NCBI GenBank assembly: GCA_028023455.1
Contig: JAQFVV010000056.1
Location: 928,001 to 992,000, forward strand
Direction of reading: 5' to 3'
DNA length: 64,000 nt
Source: Epiperipatus broadwayi
Lineage: Eukaryota; Onychophora; Udeonychophora; Euonychophora; Peripatidae
Program-made: the position numbers and the translations under genes
The notes under the pieces: generated by a model
What the model was told of the DNA's origin: nothing
What the model saw: only the letters and a program-made list of their open reading frames with translations
Databases searched by the model: none
Part shown: in pieces, positions 59,434 through 64,000 of the stretch
Layout: each line of letters begins with the position of its first letter
Numbering within the stretch: the first letter of the stretch is position 1

Positions 59434-60036
59434 AGCAAAAAAAAAAATGATTTTTTCCATAAATCTGAAGACTGACTTTTTGAATGCCAGCATGTTTATA
59501 AAATTCCATGTTTACAGTGGTCAAAAAGCTATGTATGTCAGTCTAATATATGCATTAATGTTAGAATTAATGAGTATAAAAGTTAAATATATCAGTTTTA
59601 ACTTTACATTTTTTAGAAATTGGTCACAAACTTGATTTTGATAATGCTAAAATACTTGCTAATTTGGAATTCAGAACCATGAGGGAGTCAATTGAAATAT
59701 TAAAAAGACCAACTGGTTTAAATAGAGCTGATGAAGCATAAAGTTTTCCAGCATTATGTAGATCACTTGATTTATCTCTTTTTTTAATATAAACTTGAAA
59801 TCAATTAATGGTGAAACTGAAGAAAATAAACATTCTGTTAATTCACATATTCTGAATGTTCAACTTCTTCTTGCTCAATTTCATTCTTTCCCTCACACTC
59901 AATCTCATTATTATTTGAGATTTAATGGTTTTTCTTTGAAAAATTTACCTTGACAATGGAGATGATATTTCATTGAAACGTCAGGAAGTAATCAATAATA
60001 ATACACAGTTTAACCAAAAAACTACTTTATTTACAT
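59434..60036 (+). pseudogene. Penelope-like element: GIY-YIG endonuclease fragment
   Basis: Reading through frameshifts gives VYKIPCLQWSKSYVCQSNI near 59497-59555 (family pattern GVYKIPCxxCxKxYIGQT; the Gly of YIG is Cys here). It continues with EIGHKLDFDNAKILANLEF, then TMRESIEILKRPTGLNRADE, ending near 59739. That is the conserved GHxxDFxxAKIL ... REAIEIxKxxxxxNR ending of the Penelope endonuclease. The 3' tail includes ACCTTGACAATGGAGATGAT, then ATTTCATTGAAACGTCAGG, a possible degenerate hammerhead-type core. It mirrors 58825-59433 around GCTAGC (59431-59436). Confidence 0.8.
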
Positions 60037-61462
60037 CATATAATGTGAAAATATTAAATATAATATATATCACTTTTTATGTTTTGAAGAAAATTGATAA
60101 ATATTTTGATGCAATAATACTGAAAATATTAAATTTTCATTAATGAAGTAGCAAAAATGTATTAAATGAAAATGCCTTCCACAACATATGAGTCACTAGA
60201 TTTCAAACATAATCTCAGAATTTTTTTAAAATACTGAAATGAAGCAATTTATCAGCCATGGATAGTATTAATTATTTAGTGCAACATCTTTTTTTCTCTT
60301 TATAAGATCTAGCACATTTTTTTATCTAATTGTTCTATCTTAAACTGTCTTATTAGAATATTTTTTGTTTGTTTGGTTGTAAAGAAATTACCCTAGTCAT
60401 AAATTGTCTCTTTTTTTTACTGTATATCTGATTTGTTTTTCTATTGAAGTCTTTTATCTATTACAATACCATCCATAACTCCAAATTGTTCTGTTTCTAT
60501 TTCTCATTATTATTTGCAACAAACTTTTTTCTATATATATATTTCTTTAGTTGTTTATCTTCATTAAGTTTGACTATTATTATTATTGTTTAACTTTTGG
60601 ATTGTAATATTTAGCTCATTGGTTGGTTTGTTTATTTATGTGCCTTTCTATCTAAGTTATTTTTCATCAAGCACAAATGTTTTCATTATAAAACATTTTT
60701 TTCTATAATGACCCAACAAATTTATTGTTCTTACAACTCTATCCAAATTGGTATTTTTTCTACTATCAGAACTTCATATTTCCAATTGAGAATTGACTAT
60801 CCATCAATCATTTTGTTTCCTGCTATAGATCCAATATTATTTTTGCATCAGTGCAAGTATATTCATATGCATTCACCTACACACACAATAATATGAATCA
60901 GGTCACAAAAATATTAGCTCTCAAAACCCGAGATACCAAACTAGCCCCACCTCCACTCCTCACAGACACTTGGGCAATCCTCCGACTTTCATCCTCTCAG
61001 CCTCTGTCATAGGACTCAATCATGAAGATATGCATTTCTGACCAGCCTGGATTACACACCATTTCCCCTCTCCACTTCCCATTCCCCATTTACATGTATC
61101 CTTCCCCTCTTACAATGTTGCTCCTGTAATTTCATTTTTTTTACTGTATCTGGGTTTTTTTTATGAATAAACATTTCATCATTGAGAAAAAAAAATGTAC
61201 TCATTAAGTTAAATGCGAAATATATAATAGCTGACCTTTGAATTCTAAATTATGATAATACAAAGATTATTAAAGTAGTTTCAGAAGTTTACTTTTTATT
61301 AGCTATGATAAGCTCTTAAAATCACTTAACACAAATTAGGATTATGTAGAATCTTACTTATACAAACAGATTTTATTTGCTATATTTGGAAGTGCACTTA
61401 AATTTAATACACATAATTATTTCATTTGACATCTTAAATTTATATAAAAGAATATATATATA
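60037..61462. other. AT-rich DNA, nothing recognised
   Basis: No gene. A C-richer patch at about 60920-61120 (CCCCACCTCCACTCC and similar) could be the tail of an old SINE or LINE; it ends before a TTTTTTATGAATAAA-type sequence near 61155. Confidence 0.3.
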
Positions 61463-62400
61463 CACCTGGGTCTCTTTTTACGCAGATTTCTTTAACGCGA
61501 TTTTGAAGTTATGCGATTCATGTTTCTTCGGAAGTTGAACTCTGATAATGCGCTATTACTTTAAATAATAAATTTTGGCACTTACGACATATTGAAAGTA
61601 ATAGCACCTTATTGGAATTTGACTTTCATCTTAGTAATTTCATTATTTTGAGTGCTTTATAATAGTAAGATTTTATGCAATAATGAAATTAAAATCATGA
61701 TTTCCACATTTTATGTATACACACATTAAATTTTACAAGATTATAATGTAAATTTGTTCAAACATTGTGCGTGTTAATTTTGCATTTTAAATCACATTCT
61801 GTTTTTGCTTTTTAAAGAAGAACGTAATCAATTATTAATCATTTAGTGTCCGCAAGTCTATTTTTAAAAGGTGAGTAATAGCAGTGGGCACAATTAAATT
61901 TGACAATTAAAAATTAAAATCTGATTTTTTTAATTGTAATTAACAATTTAAAAATTACAAAGATTAATTACTAATTTCGTTGTCACCAGAAAACCATTAA
62001 CACAACATGAGAGTGAAGTTGGCACTAGTTGTATTTCCTCTTGTGAAGAATCTGATTTTTTACCAGTTTGCAAACGTGTATAAAAAAATGTAAATTACTG
62101 TACTGTAAATTATGCATAAAAATATATTATTTTGAATAAAATTAAATATTATAGTTAAAAAAAGTTTGTCTTGTATCAATTTTTTTCAAATTTGAAATTT
62201 TTTATTAATCATATTTTATTTCCTTATTTATTTTTTTTGCACGAATTTTAAAGTAATTTTATGTTGGTGCTTTTACGCGATTTTTGAAAAATCACAGTCC
62301 ATATCCCCTCTTTTTCAAGGTGAGTTACGTCTATTTTTGCGCGATTTCATTTGTGCATTTTTTGAGGAACCTATCTATCACATAAAATGAGACCCAGGTG
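61463..62400. mobile_element. pogo/Tigger-like MITE, copy 2
   Basis: Ends are CACCTGGGTCTC and GAGACCCAGGTG, directly flanked by TA on both sides (61461-61462 and 62401-62402), the target duplication of the Tc1/mariner/pogo group. Subterminal words TTTAACGCGATTTTG and TTTGCGCGATTTCATTTG are also inverted. Inside, near 62005-62085, a plus-strand frame reads EVGTSCISSCEESDFLPVCK before a stop, which could be the C-terminus of the lost transposase. The element is 938 bases and shares both ends with 27218-28000. Confidence 0.8.
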
Positions 62401-64000
62401 TAATTATATTTTATCTTTTTAGGGATGACAGTAATCTCCATTTTTTAAAATAAAATTTACCATGAGAATTTATATTATTAAGAATATGATGTTTTTTTTT
62501 ATTTGAAAGCAAAAAATGAAATGTAAGTGTGAATTTAATTAATTCCAGTCTTTAGAAATCTCATTTATTGAATTAAATATTCATTAGACAAAATTATTTT
62601 TTAAAAAACCTGGACTGAACATATAATCTATGAATTAAGAGTTTTTTCATACACACATTGTGAAATAAAGAAATTAGATTACATGTAATATATAATGCAA
62701 ACATTGAAATATAATGGGAATTTTCATGTTATAATATAGATACATTTTTTTATCTATGAAGTAATCAAGACAATAAAGAATTAAGACTGATGAAACAAAC
62801 TGAAAGTACTCATCTGGTACTAAGAATAATATTTGTCTGAGACACTTTAAGCTAAAAACCATTCTGACATGAGCTTGCTATTGTTATTATTAAATTAATG
62901 ATTTCAGCTTGTATCTTCAGTTTTAATAAGCTGCTACTTACTTATGTCATAGCTAAAAAATGTATCTAGATTATTATGCAGAAATTTCCATCATATTTCA
63001 ATAACCTTTGATATATATTGTACACATTCCAATTTAGCCTTGACTAAATTGCAATAATGTGTGCATAAAATAAGAGGGGGAAGCTATAGGGCATTAGAGT
63101 TCAAACCCTATATGACCAAGTATCCAAAGCCTCAGAGATAGAGTGGGAGGAATATTTATTTCTCTCTCTATTCAACTTGGTATTAGTATAAGAGATAATA
63201 TATACTTTAAATGGTTTAGTAGTTGTACTTAAAAGTTAGAATTTTAAAGCACAAATAAATGGTTGTCTGTAGACACAAACTATTCAATTAATCTTTTTTT
63301 TTTGACTTTGCTTATTAACCTTTCTTAAAATTAATTTATATTTAGTAGATTCTAATATTCGTTCTTTAATCATAGTTTGATTCTAATACTTGTCATACTG
63401 ATTTATTTTATGAATTTTAATTTATAGCTTTTCCAATCATTTAGATTTTTTTAATAGACAAGTTTTATCCATTTGGGTATGGGTGAGTGTGTGCTGTATT
63501 TACAGACATAAACTTAGAGACAGTTACAGATATATTAAAAGAAAAGGTTTTATTTAAATCATTTTATAGTTTCATTATAAAACAGTTATATTATTTAGGA
63601 TCAATCAGGCTAAAGTCAAAGGTTAATGAGAGGAGATAAAATGGTCAGGGTTGACATTAGGAAAGATGGATTTTTAAAGTAATTAATGTCCTAGATTGGT
63701 GAAAATGGAGATAGATAATTTGAAACTGATTTCTCTAAATGTTCTTATCTCTATGATCTAACAACCTTTCTTTACTCATTTCTCTTTTTAATATTATGTT
63801 TAAATTTATAAGTATAAAAATGTGATACACAATAGGCAAGTGTGTGCGTGCATAGAGTGTTTATTTTTAAAATAAAAGTGTTTCTAGGTTACGAGATTTT
63901 TTTATTTATCCACTAGAGAAATTAATGCACACACATCACACTATGTGATATTAACATTGAGTTTACTTTTCATTAAGGGAAAAGAGGAAGATCTTTGGTA
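62401..64000. other. AT-rich DNA with a tRNA-like relic
   Basis: No gene. A B-box-like TTAGAGTTCAAACCCTATA at about 63095-63112 in a slightly GC-richer patch suggests another decayed tRNA-derived SINE. The rest is featureless. Confidence 0.3.

Noticed and set aside
59232-59635. Two separate small genes on opposite strands starting MLAKK
   Set aside because: The two starts are the two sides of the palindromic centre of the Penelope inverted repeat; both are element fragments.

Overview
This is AT-rich animal nuclear DNA (roughly three quarters A+T by eye). There are no bacterial-style operons and no long host reading frames. What can be recognised is almost entirely transposable elements and their relics: Tx1/L1-like and RTE-like LINEs, a Penelope-like element, hAT-, pogo- and piggyBac-type elements, and tRNA-derived SINE pieces. 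That mixture plus the low GC suggests an invertebrate with a large, intron-rich, repeat-rich genome; cephalopods, arachnids, hemipterans and cnidarians all fit. I cannot name the species. Two short exon-like segments with good splice signals (2765-2856 and 46327-46400) have compatible phases, so much of the window could be intron of one host gene on the + strand.

Layout. 1-7000: AT-rich DNA with a palindromic element (2159-2334), a (TA)n tract, ATAAG-type repeat relics and a minus-strand tRNA-like SINE head (6892-6968). 7042-13192: a nearly full-length, frameshift-ridden Tx1/L1-like LINE with two ORFs, flanked by a 17-bp target-site duplication. 13210-21650: mostly unrecognised AT-rich sequence with a hAT-type MITE (17583-17979) and a local tandem duplication. 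21653-25260: a long hairpin, a decayed Q/N-rich reading frame on the minus strand, an RTE-like LINE fragment and a 5'-truncated Tx1-like fragment. 25470-28000: one copy of a dispersed repeat of about 0.7-0.8 kb, a degenerate minisatellite and a pogo-like MITE. 28000-37900: AT-rich sequence with a second, inverted copy of the dispersed repeat. 37925-39967: a third Tx1-like copy. 42200-42384: a MITE with 55-bp inverted repeats. 44740-45965: a second RTE-like copy split by an insertion carrying a tRNA-like head. 46965-47520: a GC-richer island with four CCAAT boxes. 51890-52215: a foldback made of two opposed SINE heads. 55420-58238: a piggyBac-like element with an internal 162-bp satellite. 58525-58647: a second foldback. 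58825-60036: two Penelope-like GIY-YIG endonuclease fragments arranged tail to tail. 61463-62400: a second pogo-like MITE.

No complete, intact protein-coding gene is visible. All element ORFs are broken by stops or frameshifts. The most unusual items are the inverted Penelope pair, the piggyBac-bounded satellite element with promoter-like and splice-like signals, the inverted SINE foldbacks, and the decayed Q/N-rich frame that does not match a family I recognise. Family calls come from reading motifs; no database search was run.
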